Origin: Flavonifractor sp. An92 | Lineage (GTDB): Bacteria; Bacillota; Clostridia; Oscillospirales; Oscillospiraceae | Assembly: GCF_002159175.1 (NCBI RefSeq) | Contig: NZ_NFGZ01000001.1 | Coordinates: 186,001-250,000, forward strand | Length of the DNA stretch: 64,000 nt | Direction: 5' to 3' | Translations under genes and position numbers: made by a program | Notes under the pieces: model-generated | The model's input: only the letters and a program-made list of their open reading frames with translations | Database searches by the model: none | What the model was told of the DNA's origin: nothing | Shown here: positions 28,156-36,226 of the stretch, piece after piece | How positions within the stretch are numbered: position 1 is the first letter of the stretch | Layout: each line of letters begins with the position of its first letter

Positions 28156-28671
28156 TTATCCCCTGATGTTCTGAATCTTGCATCCGGACTTCTCTTCCAG
28201 GAAGCGGCGGAACTCCGGCATACTGCCGCCCTCCAGCGCCGCTTTTTCCATGGCCAGGGCGTGGTCCTTCCCTATCACAAAAACGAGGTAGTCCTTCGTC
28301 TCCGCCAGCGCAAGGATTTTGTCATACTGCCACTTGGACTCCGTGACGGCAGTTTTCACCCGATAATGGTCGGAAGCGAATGTAGTTTCGGCGAAGCTGG
28401 TCCCCGGCAGGGCTTTGCGCTTTGCAAAATAGCCGTTGATCGCATCCTCTTTCCAGGTGACCAGCAGCATGGCCACAATCGCCGCACTGTTGAGCGCCGT
28501 CTGCCAGACATTCCCCCAGGACAGCCAGACCGATACCAGGAGGAGCCCAATGATGATCCAGGCATACAGGCGGATGTACCGGTTTCTCTTCGCCCGGACC
28601 GTTTTGCGGACCGCCCGTGCCATGGCGGTCAGCGCTTTTTGATCGTATGTGGTATGACAGGTAAATTCCAT
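28156..28671 (-). CDS. YcxB-like membrane protein
   Basis: 171 residues from the ATG at 28671, supported by GGGAGG 5 bases upstream (a longer frame to 28752 lacks an RBS). Two adjacent membrane helices (about 35-75) are followed by a C-terminal YcxB-like domain with KWQYDKILALAETKDYLVFVI. The function of this family is unknown. A larger paralogue with the same C-terminal pattern lies at 60245-61057. It is the first gene of a two-gene operon and divergent from the hydrolase. Confidence 0.8.
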   Translation of the reverse strand: MEFTCHTTYDQKALTAMARAVRKTVRAKRNRYIRLYAWIIIGLLLVSVWLSWGNVWQTALNSAAIVAMLLVTWKEDAINGYFAKRKALPGTSFAETTFASDHYRVKTAVTESKWQYDKILALAETKDYLVFVIGKDHALAMEKAALEGGSMPEFRRFLEEKSGCKIQNIRG

Positions 28672-28768
28672 AGAAACCTCCCAGTTCTGCATGTTCAGCA
28701 CCACTATAACAGGAAAACGCATATCTGAGCTGAATCTTTCCTTAATTATCATGAAGGCCGGGCCGTCA

Positions 28769-28797
28769 TTGACAGGCCCGGTCCGCGACGATATGAT
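28769..28797 (+). promoter_or_regulatory. sigma-A promoter with flanking inverted repeat, upstream of the hydrolase
   Basis: TTGACA, 17-base spacer, TATGAT. The -35 box sits between the arms of a perfect 7-bp inverted repeat CCGGGCC (28758-28764) / GGCCCGG (28775-28781), a candidate operator. Confidence 0.7.
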
Positions 28798-28837
28798 AAA
28801 ATGGAGTGCTATCTATCCTGACGGGGGTGATTGACGC

Positions 28838-29556
28838 ATGAACACAGCACAAAGGTCCCGGCGGAAACCATGGCTCATCGCCGGTGGGGTCGTTCTTCTG
28901 ATCCTGGCCCTGCTGGTCGGGGCATTTTTCTGGTATGTGTCGGATTACTACCGGGCGGAGGATGTGGCCCTGGAGGTATTGGAGCAGGACACCGGCATCT
29001 CAGTGCAGGACAACCTGACCATCCTCTCCCCTTCCTACCCTACCGACACCGCCATTCTGTTCTACCCCGGCGCCAAGGTGGAAGCCGAGGCCTACCTGCC
29101 CCTGCTGGATCAGATCCGGCAGACCGGCGTCACCTGTATTCTGGTCCATATGCCCTTCCACATGGCGATTTTTGACGCTGATGCGGCCGAAGAGGTGATC
29201 GCCCGCTTCCCCAAGTTCCAGCACTGGTATATGGCCGGGCACTCTATGGGCGGCGCGATGGCGTCCAAGTTCGCCTCGGAGCATCCGGACCAGGTGGACG
29301 GGCTGATCCTGATGGGCGCCTACCTCTACGGCGATTATCCGGCGGAAAAGACTCTGACCATTTACGGCTCCCTCAACCAGAGCGTGGAGGACCACATCGA
29401 CTACACGGAGAACGTCGTGGAGATCGAGGGCGGCAACCACGCCAGTTCGGCAACTACGGCCCGCAGAAGGGCGATCCTCCGGCCGCCATTTCCGCCCAGG
29501 AGCAGCAGGCCCAGACGGTGGCCGCCATCGAGGCATTTCTGGAATCTCAGGATTGA
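28838..29556 (+). pseudogene. alpha/beta hydrolase gene with a single-base frameshift
   Basis: The N-terminal anchor helix (about 13-33) is followed by an alpha/beta hydrolase domain with nucleophile elbow GHSMGG and the late motif VVEIEGGNHA. At about 29443 the frame breaks: in the +1 frame the expected continuation QFGNYGPQKGD...IEAFLESQD reads on to a TGA at 29554-29556, where the next gene's RBS begins. The uninterrupted frame instead runs into the next gene with a basic, low-complexity tail. One C appears to be missing in CACGCC-AGTTCGG. It is either a real inactivating mutation in this strain or a sequencing error. Intact size would be about 240 residues, membrane-anchored on the outer face. 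Confidence 0.85.
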
Positions 29557-29568
29557 GGAGGGGCACCG

Positions 29569-29787
29569 ATGTTTTTCAAGAAAAAACGGGAAACGCGCAC
29601 CTATGACGTGGAAAACCAGAGGCCGGTGATCCGCTCCAGCATCTGCACCGGCGAAAAGGTGGCGGGATTTCAGGACATCTACACTGGAAAATTTACCGAA
29701 ATCATGCTGATCCGCACCTCCGGCGACTTGGAGGAGTTCCGCCGCCTCTACGGCATCGGTGAGCGGGAGATCTCCACCCAATATTGA
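29569..29787 (+). CDS. conserved small protein of unknown function
   Basis: 72 residues. It has a basic start (MFFKKKRETR), then a compact alpha/beta-like chain with SSICTGEKVAGFQD and LEEFRRLYGI. No membrane helix. GAGGAGGGG upstream supports the ATG. It is 12 bases after the hydrolase stop and followed by a terminator, so it is the last gene of that operon. Family and role are not recognised. Confidence 0.8.
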   Translation: MFFKKKRETRTYDVENQRPVIRSSICTGEKVAGFQDIYTGKFTEIMLIRTSGDLEEFRRLYGIGEREISTQY

Positions 29788-29789
29788 GC

Positions 29790-29820
29790 AAGAGCAGATC
29801 CCGTTCCGGGATCTGCTCTT
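29790..29820. terminator. bidirectional intrinsic terminator
   Basis: AAGAGCAGATCCCG / CGGGATCTGCTCTT, 14-bp perfect stem with a 3-base loop, then TGCTTTT. It serves the convergent small-protein and MerR genes. Confidence 0.9.
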
Positions 29821-29825
29821 TGCTT

Positions 29826-30188
29826 TTATCGTTTCTTCCCGCCCTGTGTCTTTCGGATCTCATGGCGCAGATAATCCAGCCGCTGAAGCTGCCGCTCCTT
29901 GAAGTGGATCTCCTCCAAAGCGGCGCTGCGCTTTTTCTCCAGCATGGCCAGACGCCGGGCCGCCGTGTGCTCCCCCTCCAGCAGAAGGCGCATATAAGTT
30001 TCCACTTCCTCCACCGTAAAGCCGATGTCGTGGAGGGTCAGGATGGTACTCAGCCGCTCCAGATCAGCGTCGTCATACTGCCAGTCGCCCATCACCTTTT
30101 TCACCGCGCCGCACAGGCCCCAGCTCTCGTACTCCCGCAGAATATGCATGGGGATGTGATAGCGCTCGCTTGCCTCCTGTATGGTCAT
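29826..30188 (-). CDS. small MerR-family regulator
   Basis: 120 residues from the ATG at 30188 with GGAGG 7 bases upstream. The N-terminal winged HTH is MTIQEASERYHIPMHILREYESWGL, with the wing region around DWQYDDADLERLSTIL. A coiled-coil helix (about 65-115) handles dimerisation. It has no ligand domain. It lies downstream of the LysR terminator, so it is transcribed independently or by readthrough. The target is unknown. Confidence 0.88.
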   Translation of the reverse strand: MTIQEASERYHIPMHILREYESWGLCGAVKKVMGDWQYDDADLERLSTILTLHDIGFTVEEVETYMRLLLEGEHTAARRLAMLEKKRSAALEEIHFKERQLQRLDYLRHEIRKTQGGKKR

Positions 30189-30205
30189 GTCAACGCCTCC
30201 AAGCC

Positions 30206-30240
30206 AAAAAGATGTGGGTGTCCTTTCCCGGACACCCACA
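30206..30240 (-). terminator. intrinsic terminator of the LysR gene
   Basis: On the minus strand, TGTGGGTGTCC / GGACACCCACA forms an 11-bp stem followed by TCTTTTT, about 50 bases past the LysR stop. Confidence 0.85.
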
Positions 30241-30289
30241 TTCTAAAGCGATTTCTGCGCCATGTCGAATGCTTCTTTTCTTTCCCCTG

Positions 30290-31162
30290 CTATGCCGATT
30301 GGGCATTTCTGATGTGCTGGTGAAAGGCCTCCACCACCGGGGTCAGGGCCTGATCCTTTTTCCAGACCAGCACCGTCCCCGTCTCCATGGCCGGAGAAAG
30401 GGGCAGGAAGCGGAGATCGTCAAAGGCCAGATTCAGGTCGAAACCCAGCGCCGTGCCCACACTGCAGCGCACCATATTGGCGGCGTTGAGGATCAGGTTG
30501 AAGGTGGCGGCGATCTGCAGATGGTCCCAGCGATCCCCGAACCAGCTGGCCAGCTCGCCCTGCACGCTCTCCCGCCCGCTGACCAGCAGGGGGACCGATT
30601 CCAGATCCTGCGGCGTGACGGTATCCCGTTCCGCCAAGGGGGAGTCGGCCCGCACCAGCGCTCCCCAGCGGTCCTTCTCCTGCATCCGGCAGAAGGCGTA
30701 TTTGCCCACATCCACCGGCTCCGTCAGCAGCCCCATGTCCAGAAGGCCCATATCCAGCCGCTCCTTCACATCGTCGGCGTTGGCGCTGAAGATCCGGAAG
30801 GTGACTTTGGGGTAGCGCTCCCGGAAGGTACGGATGGCCTGGGAGAGGAAAGTCATGCTCCGGGTCTCCCCTGCCCCGATGGCGATCTCACCCATGAGCT
30901 CGGTCTCCCGGGCGGCAAATTCCCGGGCCGTCTTGTCCGCCAGATCCACCAGCTCCTGGGCCCGGCGGCGCAGCAGCATCCCCTCGTCGGTGAGCACGAT
31001 GTGGTAGCGGCTGCGGTGAAAGAGCTGTACCCCCAGCTCCTCTTCCAGCTGCATCAGCTGCCGGGACAGGGTGGGCTGGGTCAGATGGAGCAAAGCCGCG
31101 GCCTTGGTGATGTTCTCCTCCCGGGCCACCGCCAGAAAATAGCGCAACACACGCAGTTCCAT
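30290..31162 (-). CDS. LysR-family transcription regulator
   Basis: 290 residues from the ATG at 31162, which has AGGAGGG 6 bases upstream; the ATG at 31168 directly abuts that site. The winged HTH (1-60) reads MELRVLRYFLAVAREENITK...LTQPTLSRQLMQLEEELG. The substrate-binding domain (about 90-290) is of type 2 periplasmic-binding fold. Divergent transcription from the flavodoxin gene, with a 154-base shared intergenic region, strongly suggests that it controls that gene. Confidence 0.93.
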   Translation of the reverse strand: MELRVLRYFLAVAREENITKAAALLHLTQPTLSRQLMQLEEELGVQLFHRSRYHIVLTDEGMLLRRRAQELVDLADKTAREFAARETELMGEIAIGAGETRSMTFLSQAIRTFRERYPKVTFRIFSANADDVKERLDMGLLDMGLLTEPVDVGKYAFCRMQEKDRWGALVRADSPLAERDTVTPQDLESVPLLVSGRESVQGELASWFGDRWDHLQIAATFNLILNAANMVRCSVGTALGFDLNLAFDDLRFLPLSPAMETGTVLVWKKDQALTPVVEAFHQHIRNAQSA

Positions 31163-31255
31163 GAACATCCCTCCTGTTTCCATCCTACCACCCCCGGCCC
31201 GCTCCCGCAAGACAAATATGCCTTTTCAGAATAACTGCAAATAGAAAATGAGTAT

Positions 31256-31284
31256 TTTACATTCCTGGGCATCGGATTTACAAT
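31256..31284 (+). promoter_or_regulatory. promoter of the flavodoxin gene in the LysR-flavodoxin intergenic region
   Basis: TTTACA, 17-base spacer, TACAAT. Just upstream (about 31225-31255) lies an AT-rich stretch with partial dyad symmetry typical of a LysR site, but no perfect T-N11-A palindrome is clear. Confidence 0.6.
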
Positions 31285-31316
31285 GGAGCCAGAAGATGCG
31301 TAAGGAGGTTATTCAC

Positions 31317-31793
31317 ATGAACGCATTGGTCGCTTATTTTTCCGCTACCGGCACCACCGCACGGGCGGCGAAGGCTCTGGCAGACTCCGTGGGCGGAGCA
31401 CTCTATGAGATCAAGCCCGCCGTTCCCTATACCAGTGCCGACCTGAACTGGATGGACAAAAGCTCCCGCTCCAGCGTGGAGATGAAGGACCCCCACTCCC
31501 GGCCCGCTCTGGCCGACACCGACGCCCCGGTGGCGGAGCACGATGTGATTTTCCTGGGCTTCCCGGTGTGGTGGTATGTGGCCCCCACCATCCTCAACAC
31601 CTTCCTGGAGGCCTACGACTTCTCCGGCAAGACCATCGTCCTCTTCGCCACCTCCGGCGGCAGCAATCTGGGCAAGTCGGCGGCCGGTCTGCGCTCCAGC
31701 GCCCCCGGTGCCAAAATCGTGGACGGCCGGATGCTCAATGGCCGCCTGAACGAGGCGGAGCTGAAAGCCTGGGCGGAAGGGCTGAAGCTGTAA
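31317..31793 (+). CDS. flavodoxin
   Basis: 158 residues. The FMN phosphate loop is at the N-terminus (LVAYFSATGTTARAAKALAD), with later flavin-stacking segments (FLGFPVWWYVAPT, FATSGGSNLGKS). This is the long-known Flavodoxin_4-like type of Clostridia, used as an electron carrier or quinone/nitro reductase partner. The start is supported by TAAGGAGG 8 bases upstream. It is divergent from LysR and followed by a strong terminator, so it is monocistronic. Confidence 0.95.
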   Translation: MNALVAYFSATGTTARAAKALADSVGGALYEIKPAVPYTSADLNWMDKSSRSSVEMKDPHSRPALADTDAPVAEHDVIFLGFPVWWYVAPTILNTFLEAYDFSGKTIVLFATSGGSNLGKSAAGLRSSAPGAKIVDGRMLNGRLNEAELKAWAEGLKL

Positions 31794-31808
31794 CACGTCC
31801 GGATATTG

Positions 31809-31846
31809 AAAAATGGGGAGCGTCCTGATAGACGCTCCCCATTTTT
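31809..31846. terminator. intrinsic terminator after flavodoxin
   Basis: AAAAATGGGGAGCGTC / GACGCTCCCCATTTTT, a 16-bp perfect stem with 6-base loop and a T-run. Works in both directions. Confidence 0.95.
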
Positions 31847-31894
31847 TACCGTTCTCTTTGCCGATACACCAGATCCACGAATCGGACCTCGCGC

Positions 31895-32425
31895 TCACCG
31901 CTTTTCGTATACCAGATCCACGATCCCGTTCCAATGTTCCGTTTTTACCAGCTTCAGCGGCAGTTCCTGAGGCAGCTCCGGGAAGAGCCGCACGCCCTTG
32001 CCCAGCACGGTGGGGATGATCGACAGCCATAGCTGGTCGATGCGGCCCGCCTTCAAAAGCTGTCCGGCCACGGACGCGCCGCCGCAGATCCAGATATTGC
32101 CCCGGTGCGCTTCTTTCAGCTGGTCCACCAGGTCGGTGAGCGCCCCACGCCAGAAGGTGATGTCCTTCCGGGGCGCTTCGTTCCGGTGGGTCACCACATA
32201 ACAGGGACGGCCTTCATAGGGCCAGTGGTCCGGGGAGAGTTCCGTGACCAGCTGGTGATAGGTGGTCCAGCCCATGACGATGGCGTCCACCGCCTCCAGA
32301 AAGGCCGGGTAGCTGCCGGGAGCGTCCGGCTCACTGCCGTCGCCCACCAGCCAGTCCACGCCGCCCCGCTCGTCCGCAAGGTATCCGTCCACGCTTACGG
32401 CCAGATATAATACGCTCTTTCCCAT
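31895..32425 (-). CDS. dihydrofolate reductase-fold protein (RibD C-terminal-like)
   Basis: 176 residues from the ATG at 32425 with AGGAGG 8 bases upstream. The N-terminal SVLYLAVSVDGYLAD, IVMGWTTYHQL and the nucleotide-binding IWICGGASVAGQLL segment mark the RibD_C/DHFR-like NADPH-reductase fold. These YyaP/YwjB-type proteins are not housekeeping DHFR, and their substrates are unknown. Just past its stop (about 31873-31893) is a short imperfect echo of its own 3' sequence. Confidence 0.9.
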   Translation of the reverse strand: MGKSVLYLAVSVDGYLADERGGVDWLVGDGSEPDAPGSYPAFLEAVDAIVMGWTTYHQLVTELSPDHWPYEGRPCYVVTHRNEAPRKDITFWRGALTDLVDQLKEAHRGNIWICGGASVAGQLLKAGRIDQLWLSIIPTVLGKGVRLFPELPQELPLKLVKTEHWNGIVDLVYEKR

Positions 32426-32511
32426 ATGGATCTCCTCCTTTTTTCTATTGTACCCGGTGGCCGTAAAACACAATATCAAACGGAACCGGACAGATCGTTG
32501 TTGTGTTCCTA

Positions 32512-32520
32512 TGGTATAAT
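32512..32520 (+). promoter_or_regulatory. extended -10 promoter before the DUF3795 gene
   Basis: TGGTATAAT with no clear -35, 94 bases before the DUF3795 start codon. Confidence 0.55.
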
Positions 32521-32614
32521 ACAGAAAAAGAAGATAGCTTTCACCACCAGATTATGCAGTGGTGTAAACCGGAGCGGTTGAAACCGTGATCCGGCACCCC
32601 ATCAGGAGGGTATT

Positions 32615-33166
32615 ATGAAAGGCTTTACCCGTGCGGAAACCCGTTTTTCCCTGTGCGGTCTCAACTGTGCTCTGTGCTCCATGCACCTGGGCGGCTACTG
32701 TCCCGGCTGCGGCGGCGGGCCCGGCAACCAGAGCTGTACCATCGCCAAATGCTCCCTGGAGCACGGCGGTGTTCCCTTTTGCTGGGAGTGCCCGCAATAT
32801 CCCTGTTCCCGCTACGAGGGCTTTGACGCGGCGGATTCCTTTGTCCCGCACCGGAACCGGCAGTCGGATATTGCTCTGGTCCGGGAACTGGGTCTGGAAG
32901 CCTACTTGGCCCAGTTGGAGGAAAAGCGGGCCATTCTGGATGAACTTCTGGCCCACTACAACGACGGCCGCCGCAAGACCTTTTTCAACACGGCGGTCTA
33001 TCTCCTGCCTCTGGAGGATTTGCGCGCTGTGATGGCCGCTCTGGACAGCCGGCCGGACTTGAGCGCGCAGGCTGTCAAGGAACGGGCTCTCGCCGCCGTG
33101 GCGCTGCTTCAGGAGGCGGCAGACCGCCGCGATATTCCCCTGAAACGTAAGAAAAAGCCGTGTTAA
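32615..33166 (+). CDS. DUF3795 cysteine-rich protein
   Basis: 183 residues. The N-terminal Cys-rich module (about 13-70) has CGLNCALCSMHLGGYCPGCG and CWECPQYPC, a pattern expected to bind zinc or an iron-sulfur cluster. A helical C-terminal domain follows (about 85-180), ending in a basic tail KRKKKPC. This is typical of DUF3795 proteins in anaerobic Firmicutes, function unknown. The start is supported by AGGAGG 7 bases upstream. It sits just upstream of the interrupted XRE regulator gene. Confidence 0.88.
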   Translation: MKGFTRAETRFSLCGLNCALCSMHLGGYCPGCGGGPGNQSCTIAKCSLEHGGVPFCWECPQYPCSRYEGFDAADSFVPHRNRQSDIALVRELGLEAYLAQLEEKRAILDELLAHYNDGRRKTFFNTAVYLLPLEDLRAVMAALDSRPDLSAQAVKERALAAVALLQEAADRRDIPLKRKKKPC

Positions 33167-33176
33167 TCTGCGTTGC

Positions 33177-33205
33177 TTGCGGCAACGGGCCATTCTCCCT
33201 ACAAT
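33177..33205 (+). promoter_or_regulatory. promoter of the interrupted XRE regulator gene
   Basis: TTGCGG, 17-base spacer, TACAAT, 24 bases before the ATG. Confidence 0.6.
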
Positions 33206-33228
33206 AGGAGCGAAAGGAGTGAGCCCGC

Positions 33229-33338
33229 ATGTTAAGTGAAAACATCAAGACGATCCGGAAATCAAAGGGGCTTTCCCAGCAGGAGCTGGCCATGAAATTG
33301 AATGTGGTGCGGCAGACCATCTCGAAATGGGAGCTGGG
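33229..33338 (+). pseudogene. 5' part of an XRE-family membrane regulator gene, interrupted by the 10-kb element
   Basis: The ATG at 33229 follows AAAGGAG. It encodes an XRE helix-turn-helix (MLSENIKTIRKSKGLSQQEL...VRQTISKWELG) that breaks off in the middle of the HTH family signature at the element's left end. Rejoining 33229-33338 to 43361-43760 gives 510 bases, an uninterrupted 169-codon frame reading ...ISKWELGLSVPDSDLL..., exactly the family pattern. The gene is therefore split by the element. Confidence 0.93.
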
Positions 33339-33339
33339 G

Positions 33340-33359
33340 GGTTCACTTAGATAAAGATA
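33340..33359 (+). repeat. left terminal inverted repeat of the 10-kb element
   Basis: GGT-TCACTTAGATAAAGATA. The last 17 bases match the inverse of the right end at 15 of 17 positions. Confidence 0.75.
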
Positions 33360-33415
33360 CCACATCAATCCCACGCTGACTTTTGCTCAACCGATACAGC
33401 CGGAGGGCTGGATAA

Positions 33416-33502
33416 CAAGAAAAGGCGGTATGCGCCCCGTGGAGGGGTAGCGTACCGCCTTTTCTTGTGGGGGTTTCCAAAGGGGGCAACGCCCCCATTT
33501 GG
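33416..33502. repeat. two adjacent stable hairpins near the left end of the element
   Basis: CAAGAAAAGGCGGTA / TACCGCCTTTTCTTG (33416-33430, 33453-33467) is a perfect 15-bp stem with further internal GC pairing. It is followed by CCAAA-GGGGGC / GCCCCC-TTTGG (33477-33502). The first may stop transcription entering the element. Confidence 0.7.
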
Positions 33503-33874
33503 CACACGACTTTGCGAAGCAAAGTGTAGTGTGTTATACGCTCTGTCGGCGTTGCCGTGAAAATGCCGTTGCCGCCGGGGAGGGCAAGGGCATTTGGAGC
33601 GGCAGGAAAACAGGGCTGTGCTTGCGTGGCGTAGAGCCGTAAGCACAGGTCTGGTTTCAACAGCAGACTGGGCGTATATGAAAGCCCCCGTCCCTCGTCC
33701 TACGCTCCGACTTGTGGACAAAGTGTCCCGAAGTTGTGGCTACACTCCCGGAAAAGTAACAGGACAGCGGGCAACCGTCAAGGCTGAAATGAACGGGCTT
33801 ACACCCGGCCTTGACCGCCACCCGCCGTTCCGCTGAATGGGTGAACAAGGCGACCAATCCCTCAAAGTGCTTGG
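33503..33874. other. non-coding left region of the element
   Basis: No convincing gene is seen; short overlapping open frames on both strands lack an RBS and family resemblance. It contains an imperfect palindrome at 33710-33734 that resembles a perfect one at 39169-39193. Confidence 0.5.
33710..33734. repeat. imperfect palindrome, copy 1
   Basis: ACTTGTGGACA-AAG-TGTCCCGAAGT. It is related to the perfect 11-bp palindrome at 39169-39193. Confidence 0.7.
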
Positions 33875-34039
33875 CCGCTCTCTTTCTGATTTTGGAGTGT
33901 TTCTTTTCTCATAATTGAAATGGGCGGGAAGCCATTTTAGGGCTTTCCCGCCTTGATTGCCCATCAGCAAAGCCAGACGGAACGGTCAACGGCGGCGCAT
34001 GAAATGCGCCGTTCATCTTGACCGTTAACTGGCTTTGCT
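33875..34039 (+). repeat. direct repeat copy 1 flanking the kinase/lnu(C) cassette
   Basis: About 165 bases starting CCGCTCTCTTTCTGATTTTG, nearly the same as 36386-36558. It contains the hairpin GGCGGGAAGCC...GGGCTTTCCCGCC and a second stem around GGCGCAT/ATGCGCC. The two copies differ mainly near the right end. Confidence 0.9.
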
Positions 34040-34493
34040 ATTTCTCTGATAAATGAAATTTCGATTTTTAGAAATCGTTTAAGATAGCAATGCGGCTCCA
34101 CTTGAAATTTTTTCTTTTACTGCAAAAACAGCCTCTTGGATAGAATAGGTTGTCGTTTCTATAACATTCGATTCATATATCCCCAAATTACAAAATTGCT
34201 CCCACATTGTTTCTACTAATTCAACATTTGTTTTTCTGTCTAATTTTGAACGTTCCACAGCTCGTTTCATAGTTTCTTCTTTACTGGCTCTTAAAACAAT
34301 ATAGTGTACTTCATAATCTTCTCGAACAAGGGCTCTCCATGGTTCTAAAAACCACGGCCCGACAATTCCATCTACAATTACATCATATCCGCCGCGGGCA
34401 TAGCGCTTTGCAGCTTCTAAAAAGGCTTCAATGACAACTAAATTTTGTTCGTTGGACTCTGGTAAATGCGGCGGTATTGCTCCTTTGCTTAAA

Positions 34494-34501
34494 TAATGAA
34501 A
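34494..34501. repeat. 8-bp target-site duplication, left copy
   Basis: TAATGAAA, identical to 36227-36234. Confidence 0.97.
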
Positions 34502-34526
34502 GGCTATGTCACAACAAACAGTTGAT
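34502..34526 (+). repeat. left inverted repeat of the lnu(C) transposon
   Basis: Begins GGCTATGTCACAACAAACAG; pairs with 36202-36226. Confidence 0.93.
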
Positions 34527-34582
34527 AAATAGCCATTTTTATAGGGGAGTATCAGAACTCCCCTACAAACTGTTATTTGCAG

Positions 34583-35077
34583 TTATCTATACTCATTTGG
34601 AATTTCGATATGAAGTGTCTCACACAATAACTTCACATCATGTGCATCATTTTCATCAAACTCGTATCCCAGATGGAACATTACTTGACTATATGGTTCA
34701 ATACAGGAAACCTCTATTTCCTCAATTCTTCCTTTACCCGAAAAAGTTTCTACCGGAAAACAATCCCCATCATAAAGAATTTCACCTTCGTCCGTATATT
34801 CAAAACAATGCAAATCAATAATTCTGTTTTTCAAATCTTCCCATACAGTATGGTTCAATGTTGTATATTCCATCTTAATCTCATAAAAGCCATTAGCTTT
34901 CATTATTTCTATAAAGTTCTGATAATCGATCTTTTCTACAAAAATGTCAATATCATTATGGGCTCTTGACTGATATCCAAGAAGAGCATCTACACCCCAG
35001 CCACCATCAAGAAAGACTTTAATCTCCGCATCTATTGCAAATTGAAGAATCTGTTTTACATCTGTTATATTGACCAT
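34583..35077 (-). CDS. lnu(C): lincosamide nucleotidyltransferase Lnu(C)
   Basis: 164 residues, the family's exact usual length, from the ATG at 35077 (MVNITDVKQILQFAIDAEIK). It transfers a nucleotidyl group from NTP to a hydroxyl of lincomycin or clindamycin, inactivating the drug in the cytoplasm. The nucleotidyltransferase signature is visible: FLDGGWGVDALLG and the catalytic NDIDIF with Asp42 and Asp44. It lies upstream of nothing else in the small transposon except the transposase, both on the minus strand. The sequence is strongly AT-rich compared with the host, indicating transfer from a low-GC Firmicute. Confidence 0.93.
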   Translation of the reverse strand: MVNITDVKQILQFAIDAEIKVFLDGGWGVDALLGYQSRAHNDIDIFVEKIDYQNFIEIMKANGFYEIKMEYTTLNHTVWEDLKNRIIDLHCFEYTDEGEILYDGDCFPVETFSGKGRIEEIEVSCIEPYSQVMFHLGYEFDENDAHDVKLLCETLHIEIPNEYR

Positions 35078-35100
35078 CTTATCATCTCCACAAATTCTAA

Positions 35101-36138
35101 TTAGGCGACCAGAGGAACTGCTGGTCTGTTTGATAAATCTCTGCATTTAGCAGTTTTCAATGTTGCCAAAACGAAAGTTAAGAAGATGTTCCTTTTCTCC
35201 ATGTCGCTTTCTTTGGCGTAATTTACAAGGTTATTCCACACAAGATAGTTGTTCAGATACTTGGTAGAAACACCGTTAAAGCCACGCATAAACCTCTTTA
35301 GCTGGCTATGGTAGCTATTGATATGTTGGATATTATAAATGCCTTTCTTGGCTTTGCCAGTCTTTAACTGCACAAGGTCAATGCCATTGGCATTTGTAAA
35401 TCTCACATAGGAGTTCATCTTGTCCGTAACAAGAGTGGAATTGGTCTTAATCCTACCATCATAAATATGATGTAAATCTATTGTAGAAACTCTACCAGTA
35501 TTCGTAATCTTGGAGATAGACAAGCCATTCCTATTAACCGCACAAGGAACACATACCTTTTCTTGGGACAAGCCTCTGATATGTGTAGAATGACCACGCT
35601 TATGAGCCTTGCGTGGCATAGCAAATGTCTTACTCTTGCTATGATTGCCCTTGTACGAGATGGCGAAAAAAGTTTCGTCAGCCTCAATAATGCCGTCAAG
35701 GGTAACATCGTCTGCCATATTCTGAAGTGCATCCAAAATCTTGTGTCTCCAAAGGAATGCGGTGTTTCTGTGAATCCCACAAGCAACAGCAGTCTTACGA
35801 ATGGATAAGCCATTCATCATACAATCAATGTACTGCTCCCACACGGACAAGTCTTTTCTTGTACCAGACACAATGGAGTTCGTAGCAATCACGAAGGACT
35901 TGCCACAATCCTTACATACATATCGCTGTGTGCCATCTTTACGATGACCATTGCGAACCACATGGATACAGCCACAAAGAGGGCATACACGACCATTTGC
36001 AAAGCGTTCCTTTGCTACGAAATCTTCAATATTCAAAGACTTTACAAAGGCAGGACTTAAAAGCATTGTTTTAAGGCTTTCCTGCTCTGCGACAGTCAAC
36101 TTACCGATAATATCTAATGCGTCTTTGATAGTAGGCAT
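35101..36138 (-). CDS. IS1595-family transposase (ISSag10-like)
   Basis: 345 residues from the ATG at 36138 with AGGAGG 9 bases upstream (an upstream TTG is only 3 bases from that site). The N-terminal zinc ribbon has CPLCGCIHVV and CKDCGKSF (about 50-80). An HTH follows (LSIRKTAVACGIHRNTAFLWRHK), then the DDE/DDN-type core beginning DGIIEADETFF. The ISXO2-like transposase fold is typical of IS1595. It appears intact, so the nested transposon may still be able to move. Confidence 0.93.
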   Translation of the reverse strand: MPTIKDALDIIGKLTVAEQESLKTMLLSPAFVKSLNIEDFVAKERFANGRVCPLCGCIHVVRNGHRKDGTQRYVCKDCGKSFVIATNSIVSGTRKDLSVWEQYIDCMMNGLSIRKTAVACGIHRNTAFLWRHKILDALQNMADDVTLDGIIEADETFFAISYKGNHSKSKTFAMPRKAHKRGHSTHIRGLSQEKVCVPCAVNRNGLSISKITNTGRVSTIDLHHIYDGRIKTNSTLVTDKMNSYVRFTNANGIDLVQLKTGKAKKGIYNIQHINSYHSQLKRFMRGFNGVSTKYLNNYLVWNNLVNYAKESDMEKRNIFLTFVLATLKTAKCRDLSNRPAVPLVA

Positions 36139-36201
36139 ATCCAATTACCTCCTTCGGTGGTACTGTTTCTTACTATTATTATACGCTATTTCTCGTCAAA
36201 A

Positions 36202-36226
36202 ATCAACCATTTGTTGTGACAGAGCC
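36202..36226 (-). repeat. right inverted repeat of the lnu(C) transposon
   Basis: Read on the minus strand it begins GGCTCTGTCACAACAAATGG. Confidence 0.93.

Larger units (their letters stand above)
34502..36226. mobile_element. 1725-bp lnu(C) transposon of the MTnSag1/ISSag10 (IS1595) type
   Basis: Bounded by 25-bp imperfect inverted repeats, GGCTATGTCACAACAAACAG... at the left end and GGCTCTGTCACAACAAATGG... read inward from the right end (22 of 25 identical). It is flanked by a perfect 8-bp duplication TAATGAAA, as expected for IS1595-family elements. It carries lnu(C) and one transposase. Size, gene content and family match the mobilizable lincomycin-resistance transposon MTnSag1 described in Streptococcus agalactiae. 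It is nested inside the kinase gene of the larger element. Confidence 0.95.

Noticed and set aside
31853-31932. Short echo of the DHFR-like gene's 3' end (around CCAGATCCACGA)
   Set aside because: Only about 20 bases are shared, which is too little to call a duplicated gene remnant.
33594-33857. Short overlapping open frames at the left end of the mobile element
   Set aside because: No RBS, no family resemblance, both strands open, and the region is full of palindromes. Treated as non-coding.
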